Translations under genes and position numbers: made by a program | From: Megachile rotundata | Lineage: Eukaryota; Arthropoda; Insecta; Hymenoptera; Megachilidae | DNA: 64,000 nucleotides | Assembly: GCF_050947335.1 (NCBI RefSeq) | Contig: NC_134989.1 | Coordinates: 11,603,501 to 11,667,500, forward strand | Direction: 5' to 3' | Shown here: positions 1 through 11,817 of the stretch, piece by piece | Position numbering within the stretch: position 1 is the first letter of the stretch | How the letters are laid out: the number at the start of each line of letters is the position of its first letter | The notes under the pieces: model-generated | The model's input: only the letters and a program-made list of their open reading frames with translations | The model's database searches: none | Told to the model about the DNA's origin: nothing

Positions 1-1147
1 TAATATAATTGCAACATGTGGACTGTTCAGAGGGCCACATAAATAACTTATTTAAACATACCATAGCTATTGATATATCATTATTTATTGCACCTACAGC
101 AGCATATATTACCTGTAGAATTGATGCTAAAATTATTAGTTCTTATAAAAAAAGTAGCAATTCTATCAAACATAAGTTGTACACACCTGATCATTATAAA
201 AACCTTTAAATAGCTGTTCACACTGAATTTCCTTAATAAGATTTTCCATTTTAATATTAACATTGGTGTTATTTAATATAAGTGATTGAACAAGTTTACT
301 ATTAAATTGTGATACTCTGGAATATAAGTATTAATTCTGATTAAATATTTTCATTTATTTATATAATTTAATATAGTTACCTATAAATGGCCCCATTTTT
401 AGCGACAAGATATATATTGATAAATTCATCATTTTCATTTTGTAAATATATAGTTATTATTTTATATCCGTCTTTACTGATGTTTCTATGTATAAAAATA
501 AATATATTTTTATAACTATGGGATTATTGTTATAACATTGTAATGTAAGGTCATACACTTACTTTGTGAAAATAATTTGTCCTTTATTTAAATCAAGACA
601 ATATAAGGCTCCATTTGACAATACAATAAATAAAAATAAACCATTGTTAGAAATACAATAACATGTTATTGCTGACTCAAAACTAATGTTTAGTAATATT
701 TCTGTGCAGGTCTCATCTTTAAATATAGTAATTGATTCATCAATTATTATGCACACCCTTGAATATTGTACAGATGCAAGAATGCTTGGCTCCTTTGAAA
801 CCTTGTAAAAAAAGTACAAATATCTTTTATAAAATATTCATGATATTTTCATTTACTTGTCAATCATCACAAAATTTATAAATTAATAAATGTTCATAAG
901 ATGAATGAAAATGTACAAATTGTATTCAAGATAATTTAAAAAAGAAACGACCGTTAAAACATTTATGGTGTAGAAACTAATTTGGTTACAATAAAGCTAA
1001 TTTAAATACCTCGCCACTGCATTGTATTGTGGCAACTGTAGAAGTTTCATATAAAAAGCCATTATTTTCTGTTACTGTTCTTTTTCCGAAATTTATAGTT
1101 TCTTCTTCTTTATCAAATCCTGTAAACACTTTGTTCCATAACGCCAT
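1..1147 (-). CDS. KNTC1: KNTC1/Rough deal-like kinetochore protein, N-terminal part (runs off left edge)
   Basis: Five exons can be joined on the minus strand with consistent phase: 1147-1010, 801-563, 476-381, 298-187 and 112 to the edge. The start is the ATG at 1147 (MALWNKVF). The exons keep an open frame of about 200 codons through GT-AG introns. The product begins with the blocks expected of the KNTC1/Rod beta-propeller: a strand pair around ITIFKDETCTEILL, then SNGALYCLDLNKGQIIFTK, then NIYLVAKNGAIY. In KNTC1 the same order and spacing occur. KNTC1/Rod is a subunit of the RZZ (Rod-ZW10-Zwilch) complex, which recruits Spindly, dynein and Mad1 to kinetochores for the spindle checkpoint. 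The identification rests on remembered family similarity over a fast-evolving N-terminus, so it is likely but not certain. The family is over 2000 residues, so most of the gene lies left of the window. Exon 5 may end before the edge; its last 60 bases are open in frame. Confidence 0.7.
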
Positions 1148-1545
1148 TTTACCCGCGAAACATTTACGAAATGATCTGGTACCTGCGCACAGCAGCTTAA
1201 AGCTTACTTCAGCTCCTACACAAAGATTCTGATGTTTAGCAAAAACAAACATAACCTCGACAGAAAGTTGAAATTTGAAACGTTTACTTTCAGCTATTGA
1301 AATGTCAAAGTCCTTTCATATATAATTTATTGTGTAACTTCAAACATATATTTCAATTAAGCTAGCACACAATTAAAAGATTCATATTTGAACAGTTTTG
1401 TTTATTTACATTGTTGTGTCATTTTTCATAAATGTGACTATGAATTTTGATTTTAGAATTTACTTTGTCTAAAAGCTAATCATTGATAAAATACACGATA
1501 TAAAAAGGGTATTTTTAAATAAGACGTTTAGCTGTATACCCATTT
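1148..1545. promoter_or_regulatory. Shared promoter region of a divergent gene pair
   Basis: About 400 bases separate the start codons of the KNTC1-like gene (minus) and PRPF18 (plus). The stretch is AT-rich, has no convincing reading frame and must hold both 5' ends, so a bidirectional promoter is likely. No clear TATA box or initiator was assigned. Confidence 0.5.
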
Positions 1546-2850
1546 ATGATGGATATTCTCAAGGCAGAAATAATGAAAAAACGAAAACAATTAGAAGAAA
1601 GTAATGTTTTGGTAATGTCTGAAATTAAGTTATAATAGTTTTGTAAGTTAATATTATTTTAGTTTCATAATGTGTCAAACTATATGAATATTACAGAAAA
1701 ACAATAAAAAATATTTTAGAAGAGGTGAGCTAATATCAAAAGATCAAGAAGTAAAAGAGGTACAAAATAGTAACGATGAAGATGATAAAGTTAATATTAG
1801 GCAACAGCAAGAAGAATGTGAAACAGATGATAGTTCTGAACATTCAACATTACCTAGACATGAAGTGATTAAAAGATTACGTGAAAGAAATGAACCAATA
1901 TTATTATTTGGAGAATCAGAAATAGAAGCGTTTAAAAGGTTAAGAAAATGTGAGATTCTTGAACCTGAAGTAAATAAGGTATTTACTTATACATATAATA
2001 TTTTATAGTATGAAATTGTGCATAGAAACAAAGGGATTAGTAAGAGATTATTATACAAACTGATAGCTTGTAAATATTAATGTATATTAATTTATACTAT
2101 AGGGTTTTAGGAATGATTTTCAAGAAGCTATGGAACAAGTGGATCAGGCATATCTAAATGAAATATTAGCTTCATCAAAACCACAAGATCGTGATGGAAA
2201 AGGAGATGTCCATGTACCTGATGAAGGAGTGACCTATGAAGATCTGCAGAAAATGTCTGTCAAATTAAACAAGGGTGACAGGGATTTTGATTTACATGTG
2301 ATTACACAGTTTATACAATTTTTGGTGCAAATGTGGGGTATTCAATTAAATAGTAGGAGCACTGCTGAAAAAATGAGCACTAGAGGAAAGATGGCTAGTG
2401 CTACTTATGCTCAAACAAGAGAATACTTAAAACCTCTCCTTAGAAAATTAAAAAACAAATCTTTGCCTGAAGATATCACTGACAGTTTAACTGATATTGT
2501 AAAACATTTACTTGAACGCAATTATATTTTGGTAAATACCAGTAAATGAAATAATTTTAATACAATACATTGGGAATATTTATTTTAGAGTAAAAAAGTA
2601 TAATTTATTGCAGGCAAGTGATGCATACTTGCAGATGGCTATTGGAAATTCTCCATGGCCTATTGGTGTTACCATGGTTGGTATTCATGCACGTACTGGA
2701 AGAGAAAAGATCTTCTCTAAAAATGTGGCACATGTAATGAATGATGAAACTCAAAGGAAATACATTCAAGCTTTAAAAAGATTGATGACTAAATGTCAAG
2801 AATATTATCCTACAGATCCTTCTCGATGTGTAGAATATTCAAAAATATAA
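1546..2850 (+). CDS. PRPF18: Pre-mRNA-splicing factor 18 (Prp18)
   Basis: Four exons join in phase: 1546-1611, 1697-1978, 2103-2531 and 2614-2850, giving about 336 residues, close to the usual 340. Two adjacent ATGs open the frame; the second (1549) gives the canonical MDILKAEI start. Exon 2 carries the PRP4-like/SFM segment (HEVIKRLRERNEPILLFGE). Exons 3 and 4 encode the helical Prp18 domain, ending with the highly conserved block NSPWPIGVTMVGIHARTGRE followed by KIFSKNVAHV and NDETQRKYIQ. Prp18 is a U5 snRNP-associated second-step splicing factor that works with Slu7 in 3' splice-site use. A polyadenylation-like AATAAA lies just after the stop, near 2890. No defects are seen. It is head-to-head with the KNTC1-like gene and tail-to-tail with P5CR. 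Confidence 0.96.
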
Positions 2851-3218
2851 TATTGTTAAGTGAAATAAGTAGATAAGTATGTATTATAGAATAAAAAATA
2901 TTAAATATATTTGACATAAAAGACTAGTATTTATTTTCTCCTCTTGCTGGTGTTACATGATATATACAAAGGAACTAAATATATGTTCAGATCAATTTGT
3001 TATAATAAAAAAAAGATTTGAAAATTAAATTGTATTTTCTATTTGACTGCTATAGAACTATTTCTTTATACTGTTTATATTTTCCAGCACAAATAAATTT
3101 TTAAAATAAACATAGTGTAAAATACTAAAATATTTAAAAAAATATACATATATTTTCCCCTTAAATTATAAATATTATATATTTATTCCCTCTCCTTAAT
3201 ATATTTTTTTATTAACCT
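2851..3218. other. Convergent 3' ends of PRPF18 and P5CR
   Basis: This AT-rich stretch holds the two facing 3' untranslated regions. No reading frame or repeat of note was seen. Confidence 0.5.
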
Positions 3219-4444
3219 TCACTTTATTTTGGAGGTCAATTCATTGGCTTTCTTTACTGCAGCTTCAATTGCATTCATCATTGATGCTCTACAAATATAA
3301 TTAGTAATATTACATAGTGTATTAACAGACATTACATTTTGATGCCTTACCTTACTTGACCACATTCCAGAGCATGAATTCCTGTAATAGTTGTACCTCC
3401 TGGAGAACATACTTCATCTTTTAACTGACCAGGATGTCTACCTGTTTCCAGAACCATTTTACCAGCTCCTACTAATACTTGAGCTGCAAATTTTGTTGCC
3501 ATAGGTCTTGGAACACCCATTTTTACAGCACCATCTGCCAATGCTTCTATAATAAGATATGCCTAAAAATTTGATTCAATATCATACTGCTATTCAAAAT
3601 ATTTGGAAGATACAAAAAACAAATAAATAATAATTAAACTATACATTTTACTTACATAGGCAGGACCTGAACCTGAAAGTGCACTTATGGCATTTATAAG
3701 AGATTCAGGAACACTTTCACTTACTCCAATATATGAAAATAATGCTCCTACTGTACTTTCATCTTGTTCAGTTGTATTCATAGAACAATATACTGGAAAT
3801 AATAAGAATATTATAAAAATATAGTTCATACTGTTTACTCAAAGAAATGTTTTACCTGTTATTCCTTCTGCAACCATCATTGGAGTATTAGGCATACATC
3901 TAATAATACGAGGATGTGTTACAACTAATTTCAATTTCTGAAAATATTGCAATAATTTTACAATAATTCTTTCTTCATGTTTGTGTGATGTGTTTATGTA
4001 ATAATCATTCTTACATTCATTAATGTTTCTAATGTAACTCCTACAAGTACTGAAATAAAAAGCTTTTCTGCAGTTTTCTTTTTTATTGTTGCTTGTATAC
4101 CCTGAAGTGCATCATTAAGCATATGTGGTTTCATAGCTAAAAATATGATTTCACAATTATCTACTACTTCTCCATTTCTTAATGTGGCATGAGCACCTAA
4201 ATCTATCCAAAAACCTAAAGTTCTGTCTGTACGAGCAGAAACCCAAACATTGTGTGGATTTAAAATGCCTGTAACAAAAAGTTTATTGTATTAAAAATAA
4301 TTCCAGTTAATTATTAGCATTATAGTTGCTATACTAAAACACAAATATATTACCTTTATGAATTAAACCAGCACCAATGGCACTTGCCATATTCCCACCT
4401 CCAATAAAACCAACTTTGCTCGACATTAAATCAATATTTTCCAT
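3219..4444 (-). CDS. P5CR: Pyrroline-5-carboxylate reductase
   Basis: Six exons join in phase: 4444-4354, 4268-4015, 3937-3856, 3792-3656, 3562-3351 and 3288-3219, giving about 281 residues, the usual size. The N-terminus has the Rossmann motif GFIGGGNMASAI for NAD(P)H. IFLAMKPHML, the cis-proline strand RCMPNTPMMV and the dimerisation-domain signature SALSGSGPAY follow, then QHPGQLKD-like and SPGGTTITGIHALE. The enzyme makes proline by reducing delta-1-pyrroline-5-carboxylate. The protein starts MENIDLMSSKVG, so an alternative start at MSSK is possible. There is no obvious long mitochondrial presequence. The donor after exon 5 reads GTAAGGTAAGG, so a 5-base alternative donor exists; use of the upstream one would shift the frame. 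Confidence 0.96.
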
Positions 4445-5650
4445 TTTTCTTGAAAATTTAATCAATGGGCTATATATATATTTGTAATAATTATATTGGT
4501 GTGTCAATAATGTGCATCAATTGTATGTTGCCTAAATTGTGTAACACAATTTATGGTATTTATTTCTGTAATTTTGAATAATGAAAATAAGTTAAACGGA
4601 TTAATGTCAATCTGTCAATTATGAATATTTCACAAGTTAGTGAATTCTGTTTTCTGTAATACTTTTCTTATTTTGTAACAAAATGAATTTCAACCTTTCA
4701 TTCACGCTTACACATTTTGTGATAATCCTCTTAGACATGTGGCTGGAAACCTTGAAAATAGATGGAGACAGAATATAAAAAGGCATAAACTATAAAAAAA
4801 GCATAGAAATGAACAACAAAAAATTGCCTAAAGCAGATGTTATCTGTTATCAACAAACAACTTACATAATTATAAATATTATATGGAAAATTTAGTTATA
4901 ACTACAAACACGTTTCCGATATATATACATATTTATAATAAAACGAGTATTTAATTTAATTGTATGTAAAACACTGTTATATACCATGTTTTATGTAAAC
5001 AATGCGAGAGTGTTATATATTTTTAATGAATGATTATAGCATTTATACATATATATGAAAATACGTATATACACTTACATCGGGGAAATAAATAAATATG
5101 TTTTACACTACTCTTTATTTCATTTATAATAAAACTTCATGAAATTATATTTATCACATTCATCGATTCAATTTTATAGTGGGCACAGTTGACGTATTTG
5201 ACATATCAGTCAATTTAGCAAGAGAATAGAATTTTTCAACACCGATTTTTGTTCATTCTGCGCATGTTGTCTTAATTGCCGTTCGCGGTTCTTAACACCT
5301 AGCAAGTATACATAGCGATTTTTTTATTTTGTATGATCTACATCTATCACCTTTTCCCTCGATTAAAATATTTTGTCCACCATGTATATTACAGATGATA
5401 TGAAAAGTGAGCAACACAAGTGGTTGAGAGGTCTCTGAGTTCAATTGAGTTGCGCGAAATGATTCTATTCTCTCGTCAAATCGGCTATACATAGTCGATA
5501 CATTTGACGTATAATTACTAATGACGATTAATTGGTTCTTATTATTGTATTTATTTTTAAATACAAAAATGTACAATACAATATGATATAAGAAAACAAT
5601 GGCCTTAATTTATGTCACTTAGGAACCTGGTATAAAAGAAATTTATTATA
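4445..5650. promoter_or_regulatory. Intergenic region between divergent P5CR and ARL13B
   Basis: About 1.2 kb separate the two start codons. The stretch is AT-rich. A short open frame on the minus strand (5292-5576) has no recognisable features and is taken as chance. The two promoters must lie here, but no specific element was assigned. Confidence 0.4.
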
Positions 5651-7567
5651 ATGGGTAATTGTATACGGAGTATATTGAAAAGGTTACAAAGGAAAAGGTG
5701 TACTGAAAAGTAATGTATTAATTTATTATAAAAATACGTTTAAGAATAAACTAAAAAATTAACAAATAATTTATTTATAGGACTATTATCTTACTCATTG
5801 TGGGTCTTGATAATGCGGGAAAAACTTCTGTTTTAAATTGCATCAGTGGTGGTGTGTATTGTAGTATAATTTTTATTTTACATTAAGAATTACAATTGAC
5901 TTAATAAATATTATAATATATATTTTTTTAGATTCAGATAAGTCTGTACTACCAACAATGGGATTCCGTACTGTGTCTTTAAAATATAAATCATATACTG
6001 TGAAAATTTATGATATTGGTGGTAGTTCCCAAATTAGATCTTTATGGCCAAAATATTATAACAGTGTAAGTACTAATAAAAGTATCTTAAACATTATAAT
6101 TATATTTTGTAGAAATTTAGTACAACCTTTTTCATATTTATCTGCAGCAACGTAATATTTGTTTAAAATATCCCTCTTTCTTCATTTTACATCTTTTAGA
6201 TACATGGTCTTATATATGTGGTGGATGCTAGTGATATTTCTCGTCTTACAGAAAATAAAGTTGTATTTGGTGAATTAATTACACATGAATATATTTCAGG
6301 AAAACCATTATTATTGTAAGAGAATTGAATATATTTATGCTTGTGTATTTTTGTTTATACACAAAACACTATTTACTGTCTATGCAACATAAAATGTCCA
6401 GTAGAGCACATGGAGTCTATTGTTTATATCCCAGCAAATAAGACCTGTATTGCTCTTGCTGAACTTTCTGTGCTACATGGATAGTACATAATGCACATTA
6501 TGCACCAATTAAGTTTGCATAAAAAATATATATGTATACATATATGTGTGTGTGTGTGTATCAATACACAGCATGAATTTCCATCATTAAATGTTACATT
6601 GTTTATATTATCGAATACTGCAATACCATTATACATTTTATAATAGGCTTGCAAACAAACAGGATGTAAATGGGGCTATCGATGAACTAGATCTTGTTGA
6701 GCATTTAGATGTAGAACATGCTGTTAATACTATGAAATGTCCCACACGAGTGGAAATATGTTCATGCATTGAAAAGGGAGAACAATTAAAAGATAATAGC
6801 ATAGGTATTAAAAATGGATATAAGTATGTATTTTAGCTTTTTACTTGACATTGAGTTTTAAGAATCTTAAAAAGATATAAATTTATATTAAGCAGAAATA
6901 AATAATTCATACAGATGGTTGCTGGACATAATATCAAAAAATTACATTGTTTTAAACAATAAACTTAAAGGTTTCCAGAATGCTCAGAATGAAAGAAACA
7001 CAGAAGTACAAACCACAACATTTGATACACCATCAAAACTCTCAATTCATTCAAATCCTTTTAAACCAATCAAAGAATTGATTGCAAAGAAGGTAAGACT
7101 TTTTATGAACACCAGATTTATTGAAAAAACTTTTTTATTTCGTTTACAATTACAATTTTAGGATGGAGTTCAAGCAATAAGTATTTCAGAAAATGGTACG
7201 TAATAATCATCTTAATAACAATATATAATTTATTTAAAATATATGAAATGTACTTATAGGTGTTTTAAAGAGTGGAAAGAAATTAAAAAATATATTTACG
7301 CATAAAAATAAGACTGCACCACTTAATGTTGAAGAATCTGTTATTGAAATAAAAGATACATCAGAAACTGATCAGTCCACTAAAGTTTTAAAACCTCAAA
7401 GAAGTCTACAAGCATTTTCTTCAACATTGAATCCAACAACACTGAATGCGGATTCAAATGGAATCAGATATAAATTAACCCGTCCATATACAGCTCCAGG
7501 ATGTTCACAACAATTTATAAATAAAATAACAGTAATTAATATACCTGGACAAGTAACGCAAGGATAA
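5651..7567 (+). CDS. ARL13B: ADP-ribosylation factor-like 13 (ARL13B-type ciliary GTPase)
   Basis: Eight exons join in phase: 5651-5697, 5781-5851, 5932-6065, 6200-6315, 6647-6823, 6915-7092, 7162-7195 and 7260-7567, giving about 354 residues. The protein starts MGNCIRS, with Gly2 and Cys4 as possible lipidation sites. The P-loop is GLDNAGKT, switch II is DIGGSSQIRSLW, and the guanine-specificity motif is LANKQD. After the G domain comes the ARL13-type helix (KWLLDIISKNY) and a polar tail with the family motif NPFKPIKEL. The extension rules out an ordinary ARF. ARL13B works in primary cilia as an exchange factor for ARL3 and in ciliary membrane traffic. The tail is shorter than in vertebrates (about 430 residues). 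In insects such a gene would act mainly in ciliated sensory neurons and sperm (inference). Confidence 0.9.
6543..6560. repeat. TG dinucleotide microsatellite in an ARL13B intron
   Basis: A short run of TG repeats next to TATACATATA sits in the intron between exons 4 and 5. It is useful only as a polymorphic marker. Confidence 0.8.
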
Positions 7568-9354
7568 TATTTTTAAGTTTTTATTTAAGTAATAATAAGG
7601 GACCATTGTAAAAATAATTAAATCATATAAAAATATTGTACTGATAAGTTCACACTGCAAAATGTTTTATATCTGTGAAATTTACTACATTAATAAAACG
7701 TGAGAGAATTGCATAAACTTTTATTACGTAATAAATTATTTCTGTAAATAAATTTTTATTTTATACTAGATATATAAAGCATAGGTGTTTTTGTTTCACA
7801 TTAGTAGTCAAAAGATATTCTTATAATAACTTTATTATATTCCATAAATTTGTACACAAATTCATGTATACAAAAATTTGGCAAACATATGAACTAGAGA
7901 ATACATATCAAAGGCTTATAAAATTTATAGTGTAAAGACGTTAGAAAACTTTCGATTATACAATAGCATATAAAACTGCATAAAAAACACTGTATCACGT
8001 AAAGCATACATCAGCACATATGTATCACAATTTACAATATCATATATATTGTAAAGATTTTTATAACATATCTTGTTGAGCAACTACTTTATCAAATATA
8101 ATGTGTTGAAAAATCATCTTACAGATCATTATCATAAGGAACAATATATCTTATGTAATGCAAAGATTATTAAATTTTCTAACGAAAATATTCCACACAA
8201 ATTACAATACACAGGTACAAATACAGCAATAAAAATGTAGTGTCAAATTACCAAAAATGATACTAGACACTATAAAATTACATTAATTGGAATTTGAAGA
8301 CTACATATTCATATTATGAAAGACTGTTGTATCACCACTTTAGAAGTTTCCATAGATCATAATAATGCCACTTCAAATACAAATACAATAATTTTTATGA
8401 TAATATTAATAGACAATTTTATTAAATTCTTATCTACTTTATCTAGCAATGCCATTTTTCAAACTATGAAACAAAATAACATTTCATGTATCAGCAATTC
8501 CAAAAGTGTATGCAAATTGCGCTTCTTAATTCTTATTTATTTTTTTAACGATAGGTAAATCTTGAATATTCGTTGTAATTGCACCTTATATAATCACAAC
8601 TACTTTAATCAGGCTATATTTATCTATTACTAAGTTGAAAATATTTCATTCTTTATATAAGACGACTATTGCTTATTGCAAAAAGACACATGTTTTGTCC
8701 TTCTGACTTTGTACAATGTAGTAGTCATTAAATATATAATTTTCTTTAAGTTGCTTGCATTACAATAATTAAAAAATACCTTTTTCTAAATATGACATTA
8801 AAATAGTATAGTTGGTATATAAGTTACTTATAAAATTTTGTTCATAAAGCAGCAGTCACAAAGGCAATCAATTTTACTATATTTATAACGCTTTTTGTCT
8901 TAGTTTTACTTTTCATTTGTACTTATTCTGTACCTTACTTGTAATGTACTGAATATTATCTTAATAATATTGTTGTATGATCACTATTACACTCATTCTA
9001 TGCAGCTTCCTAATTATTTAAAAATAGTTAAAAGTTATATTTAAATATCTTATTCTTATAAATTCTACAGTAGGTACAAACCTTACAAAACATATATGAT
9101 TTGTAAGACTTCTTCATAATCTAATAAGTAATATTGCTATATTATCTTGTAGTGCACATGTTATGTAATATAATGGCAATTTGTGTAAAATAAATGCTGT
9201 CATTTAAATGCAATACATTGCAGTCACACCAAATAGGATCTGCATAAGTAAAATATTACAATCTAATTTCCAACAATGGTGTGACTTATGCTCATAGAAA
9301 TTTACATAGTGTAATTCATATTACACTTTATAAACTTTTCTGTATATAAAACAG
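7568..9354. other. AT-rich noncoding stretch between ARL13B and the caspase 3' end
   Basis: About 1.8 kb of AT-rich sequence lies between two convergent genes. It probably holds a long 3' untranslated region of the caspase gene. An 80-codon open frame at 8316-8558 shows no family features and is judged spurious. Confidence 0.4.
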
Positions 9355-10804
9355 CTATACAATTCCATTCTTTGGAGGTGTAAATTTTACTAAACGAGTT
9401 AACATTGAGGTAATGCATGGAATTTGTTTCTGTTGATGCATAGTGATATTGTCAGGAGTATTTGATTCAAAATCAAGAGCAACTCTTTGACAAACAAAAG
9501 TAAGTAAAGTTAACAAATCATAGCGAGTACCGTTTTCACGTAATTCCATACATAATGCTTGCATGAACCATGAACCACGAGTGGTATTTCTCCATGAATA
9601 ATAACCTATATAATTAACATAGATTTTGATGAATTAAATATAATTAATTTCTTTCCAATATTTCGTGAAATTTACCTGGTATTGTTGAATAAGCAATTAA
9701 AATATCTGCTTGACATGGTATACGGTATGTCGAGGCTGGTTGACCATCAGTTTCAGTACGATCCTTTAGTGTTACTCCACTATCTAATTTATCCCCTTGA
9801 CAGGCTTGTATAAAAAATAATTTCGGTTTTCCAGCAAGTGTAGGACATCTTTCAGCCGTAAAGTAAGACCAAATTGAGTCAGGCTTGTAAGAAGTATCAT
9901 GAGCATAAAGTAATCCCATTTCTCCATGGCTTAAAACAGCTATAATTAGACAGTCGTGTTGAGAATGATCCATTCCAGCAACTGCAAAGGGAAAATACCA
10001 CTGTTAAAGTATGTTTAATGCATCTCTATCTATGTGTTAAAATATTAAACTTAACAAAGCACACATTTATTAAGTACCTCTTTCCAAAGTTTTCACTATA
10101 TCTCTATGTGCTGAATTATGAAAATCATTTACTTCAAAACCAAGATTTTTTAGTGTAGTAACAAGATTTTCACAATCCACATTTGTTCCACATCTTGGTT
10201 TAAGATGCGTAACAGTGAATACTTCGTGATTAAAAATGATAGCTAATCCACGTTTTGCATGATTCATGTTGTAATGAGTAGCGTAACGTTCTGTGGGTGC
10301 CGTTTGTATTGGACCCATAAGAGGGCTAACGCTATTTCTGAAAAATGAAAAAAAAAGTGCATGCATGTTCGTATCCGGGTTTAATTTACAAAATAATAAC
10401 TCAATATAATTAAAATAATTCAAAACTTGTGTGAGGTTTTATAGTATTAACAGCAACAAAGTGCAAGTGTATAATTACAACTTTGTCTTATGTTCTTTAT
10501 AGTTATTATTGTTTATTGTTAAAACAAAATATAATAAAAATAAAATTTATAACAAAAAATAGTCGTTATCAACTTGTTATAATAATAAATGTAACTCTAT
10601 TATATGGAAAACTAGACCTAAAAAGATAATATGTATCAATATGGAAAATAATGGACATATCATAATGGAATTGTTTGGAAATTGTATGGTTAAGATATGT
10701 ACTTTTCTAAGCTAATAAACATACCTAGAACATCCGAATGCATCTCCAACGTCATTACTAACTTGAATGCTACCATTTACAGCATCACTTTCCAAGGAAC
10801 ACAT
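9355..10804 (-). CDS. Effector caspase (Drice/Dcp-1 type)
   Basis: Four exons join in phase: 10804-10725, 10337-10078, 9981-9676 and 9605-9355, giving about 298 residues. The prodomain is short, with no CARD or DED, as in executioner caspases. The large subunit contains KRGLAIIFNHEVF, the catalytic His motif LSHGEMGLLY and the catalytic Cys motif FFIQACQGD. QACQG in place of QACRG is usual in insect effector caspases. The likely inter-subunit cleavage site is TETD|G in the linker. The small subunit has the substrate-pocket motif YYSWRNTTRGSWFMQ and ends with a conserved FTPPK-type tail. The protein would cleave cellular substrates during apoptosis after activation by the Dronc/Dark apoptosome. 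All key residues are present. Confidence 0.95.
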
Positions 10805-10909
10805 GGCTGCGATTTAAATATGATTTTCACAGGGAATAGTTTCGTTGTAAAAATACTGAACACAGTTTACTGGCACAGCGGAACATGAATATGACGCACA
10901 CTAGAAACC

Positions 10910-10923
10910 TGCGTCATGACGCA
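10910..10923. promoter_or_regulatory. 14-bp palindrome with bZIP-like half-sites upstream of the caspase
   Basis: TGCGTCATGACGCA is a perfect palindrome about 110 bases upstream of the caspase start codon, with a third TGACGCA half-site at 10892-10898. It resembles binding sites of ATF/CREB or Maf-type bZIP factors. Function is inference. Confidence 0.4.
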
Positions 10924-11817
10924 TATCCCTCTGGTTGATACGCATTGTAACTACATACACAATATATTTTTCGTTTCAAATTTTTCAGATACCATACATT
11001 ATATTTATTCTATAAATGTATAAATATAAACACAAAATTGATTTTACTAGTATTTATTTTTTATTTCATATACATTCTCTTTATTGCACAAATGAACATT
11101 AGAAACTTCGTAATTATTAATTCGAATGGAAAATTTGTATACAAAATTTTAATTCTGATATAAATTAATAGAATATAAATATTTACATCATGTACATATA
11201 TATGTTAAGTCTAAAAGTTTAATTAGTTTACATATTTTTTTTACAGTTCAACTAAATAATATACAATTTTCTTTCTCAGACTAAATGAATAACACTGTTA
11301 TGTCTGTTATTACTTAAAGTACATATACTTTATCTATGTTATTCGTATTATATTCTAATTGATATTTTTAATTTCTTTTCGTTTTTCTTCTTATTATTAG
11401 AGTAATTATATATATGGTTCATTAAAATAATTAAGTACATAAATCAATTCTATTTTTGAGGCAGTGAATCAATTATTAGACAGATTACTAAATCATAATT
11501 AGTCATTAATAATTAATTACTTCCAAAGTAGTAAGTCTAAAAAAATTTCAGGGATCAATGATATATATACAAACAGTTAATAAATAACAAATCGAAAAGT
11601 ACACTTAATAATGAATGTTCAAATAGATTTTTATGTCATAAGTTGTTTTGTTCTTGTCTTCAATTCAAAAGTAAAATCTTATTTAACTTTGTTTAAATAA
11701 ATAATAGTGACACATAAAGTTATCTACTAATTCCTTTCTATAGCATATATCATCTTCAATAATGGTATAAAGAAAAATAACTTGTAATTCAACTCCCTTG
11801 AAGTCTACTTTTGAATT
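10924..11817. other. AT-rich spacer between caspase promoter and SEC6 3' end
   Basis: The caspase and SEC6 are in tandem on the minus strand, so this stretch holds the caspase upstream region and the SEC6 3' untranslated region. Nothing else is visible. Confidence 0.4.

Noticed and set aside
5292..5576. 94-codon minus-strand frame between P5CR and ARL13B
   Set aside because: No recognisable features and no supporting splice or promoter context.
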